Assembly (NCBI GenBank): GCA_910578995.1
Contig: CAJTSY010000062.1
Coordinates: 11,244-18,549, forward strand
DNA length: 7,306 bases
Reading direction: 5' to 3'
From: an uncultured Acetatifactor sp.
Lineage (GTDB): Bacteria; Bacillota; Clostridia; Lachnospirales; Lachnospiraceae
The notes beneath the pieces were generated by a model. That model saw only the letters and a list, made by a program, of their open reading frames with translations. It had not been told where the DNA came from and did no database searches. Numbering within the stretch: position 1 is the stretch's first letter; each line of letters opens with the position of its first letter. This document shows positions 6,485 to 7,306 of this stretch, piece by piece. The position numbers and the translations under genes were made by a program.

Positions 6485-7306
6485 ATGGCAAGGACAGTAA
6501 GCATTGGAAACCAGGATTTTGAATCAATTAGGAAAGAAAACTATTTTTATGTGGACAAGACCCGCTTCATCAAAGAATGGTGGGAGCGTGGAGACAGCGT
6601 AACATTGATTACCCGTCCCAGAAGATTTGGCAAGACATTGAATATGAATATGTTGGAGAAATTCTTTTCCGTGGAATATGCGGGCAGGGAAGATTTGTTC
6701 CGGGGACTGCGCATATGGGAAGAGGAGAAATACAGGGCTCTGCAGGGCACTTACCCTGTCATCATGCTCAGCTTTGCCAAAGTGAAAGAGACAACATACC
6801 GGAATGCCCAAAAGAAAATGTGCCAGATTATTGCGTCGGTTTACAATCATTTCTATTATCTGTTGGACAGGGAAAAGCTGAATGATCAGGAAAAGGAATA
6901 TTTCCGAAAGATTTCCGTGGACATGGAGGAATATGTTGCCACAGATGCCATAGGCGTTTTATCAGAAATCCTTTTTCGGTATTATGGGAAAAAGGTGATA
7001 GTGCTTCTGGATGAATATGACACGCCCATGCAGGAAGCCTATGTTAATGGGTATTGGGAGGAAATTGTTTCCTTTACCAGAAGTCTGTTCAATGCTACAT
7101 TCAAGACAAATCCCTATCTGGAGCGTGCGCTCATGACAGGGATTACAAGAGTGAGCAGAGAGTCCATGTTTTCGGATTTGAATAATTTAAAAGTTGTGAC
7201 TGCTACCGCAGAGGAATATGCAGACAGCTTTGGATTTACGGAAGAAGAAGTGTTCGCGGCCCTGGATGAATTTGGCCTGTCTGATAGGAGAGGAGAAGTT
7301 AAGCAG
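6485..7306 (+). CDS. AAA-ATPase-like protein (PF09820 type, usually with a C-terminal PD-(D/E)XK nuclease), 3' end outside window
   Basis: The frame is open to the window edge, giving 274 codons. The start is the ATG at 6485, after the purine-rich GAAAGGGGG at 6472-6480; an ATG at 6481 is in another frame and reaches a stop after 13 codons. Residues 10-30 (DFESIRKENYFYVDKTRFIK) are the family's opening. Residues 44-51, RPRRFGKT, are its variant P-loop, with Arg where the first Gly of Walker A would be. Residues 171-179, VIVLLDEYD, are Walker B, followed by TPM. Residues 218-235, TGITRVSRESMFSDLNNL, are a further family hallmark. Complete members are about 500-580 residues and usually end in a PD-(D/E)XK-like domain, not seen here. 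The family is common and multi-copy in gut anaerobes; its role is unproven, with mobile-element or defence links suggested. It seems to have its own short upstream region. Confidence 0.9.
   Translation, partial: MARTVSIGNQDFESIRKENYFYVDKTRFIKEWWERGDSVTLITRPRRFGKTLNMNMLEKFFSVEYAGREDLFRGLRIWEEEKYRALQGTYPVIMLSFAKVKETTYRNAQKKMCQIIASVYNHFYYLLDREKLNDQEKEYFRKISVDMEEYVATDAIGVLSEILFRYYGKKVIVLLDEYDTPMQEAYVNGYWEEIVSFTRSLFNATFKTNPYLERALMTGITRVSRESMFSDLNNLKVVTATAEEYADSFGFTEEEVFAALDEFGLSDRRGEVKQ

Noticed and set aside
6481..6522. ATG at 6481 as an alternative start or leader peptide
   Set aside because: It opens only a 13-codon frame and is too close to the purine-rich binding site; the ATG at 6485 starts the recognisable protein.
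6577..6885. Plus-strand frame of 102 codons inside the AAA-like gene
   Set aside because: The other frame from 6485 carries the Walker A and B motifs; this one is a shadow.

Overview
The window reads as a fragment of a Gram-positive, Firmicutes genome, most likely a gut Lachnospiraceae/Clostridia relative. This rests on protein style and is an inference: a multi-domain wall protein with a C-terminal sorting-type signal, strong AGGAGG-like ribosome binding sites, a lantibiotic/bacitracin-type ABC remnant, and an 'AAA-ATPase-like' gene of the kind abundant in gut anaerobes. By eye the base composition is roughly half GC.

Layout. Positions 1-4845 (+) are the 3' part of one very large surface-protein gene that is open at the left edge. 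Its product runs from an acidic Pro/Glu/Gly/Ser-rich stalk, through a short beta domain with an EF-hand-like loop, about ten glycine-rich beta-solenoid coils, a series of Ig-like/X2-like modules and a helical spacer, to a hydrophobic C-terminal anchor with a Lys-rich tail. The residue usually Gly in the sorting motif is Lys. Positions 4931-5518 (+) encode a complete, highly charged, helical 195-residue protein of unknown function with a good ribosome binding site.

Positions 5519-6484 are a graveyard of partly deleted genes. In order they are: the first part of a response-regulator DNA-binding domain; the last codons of an ABC transporter ATPase; a shortened ABC-2 permease whose frame is intact; and, on the minus strand, a Txe/YoeB-like toxin lacking its middle. 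The first three fit the usual order regulator - kinase - ATPase - permease of a peptide-antibiotic immunity/export operon that has collapsed by large deletions. Positions 6485-7306 (+) are the first 274 codons of an AAA-ATPase-like protein that runs off the right edge.

How the genes work together: the surface protein and the AAA-like protein look functional. The middle block looks like decay at a turnover hotspot between them, not a working system. I see no rRNA, tRNA, CRISPR array, complete transposase or convincing intrinsic terminator. The most notable points are the altered sorting motif, the in-frame 'mini' permease, and the stacked deletion scars in less than 1 kb.
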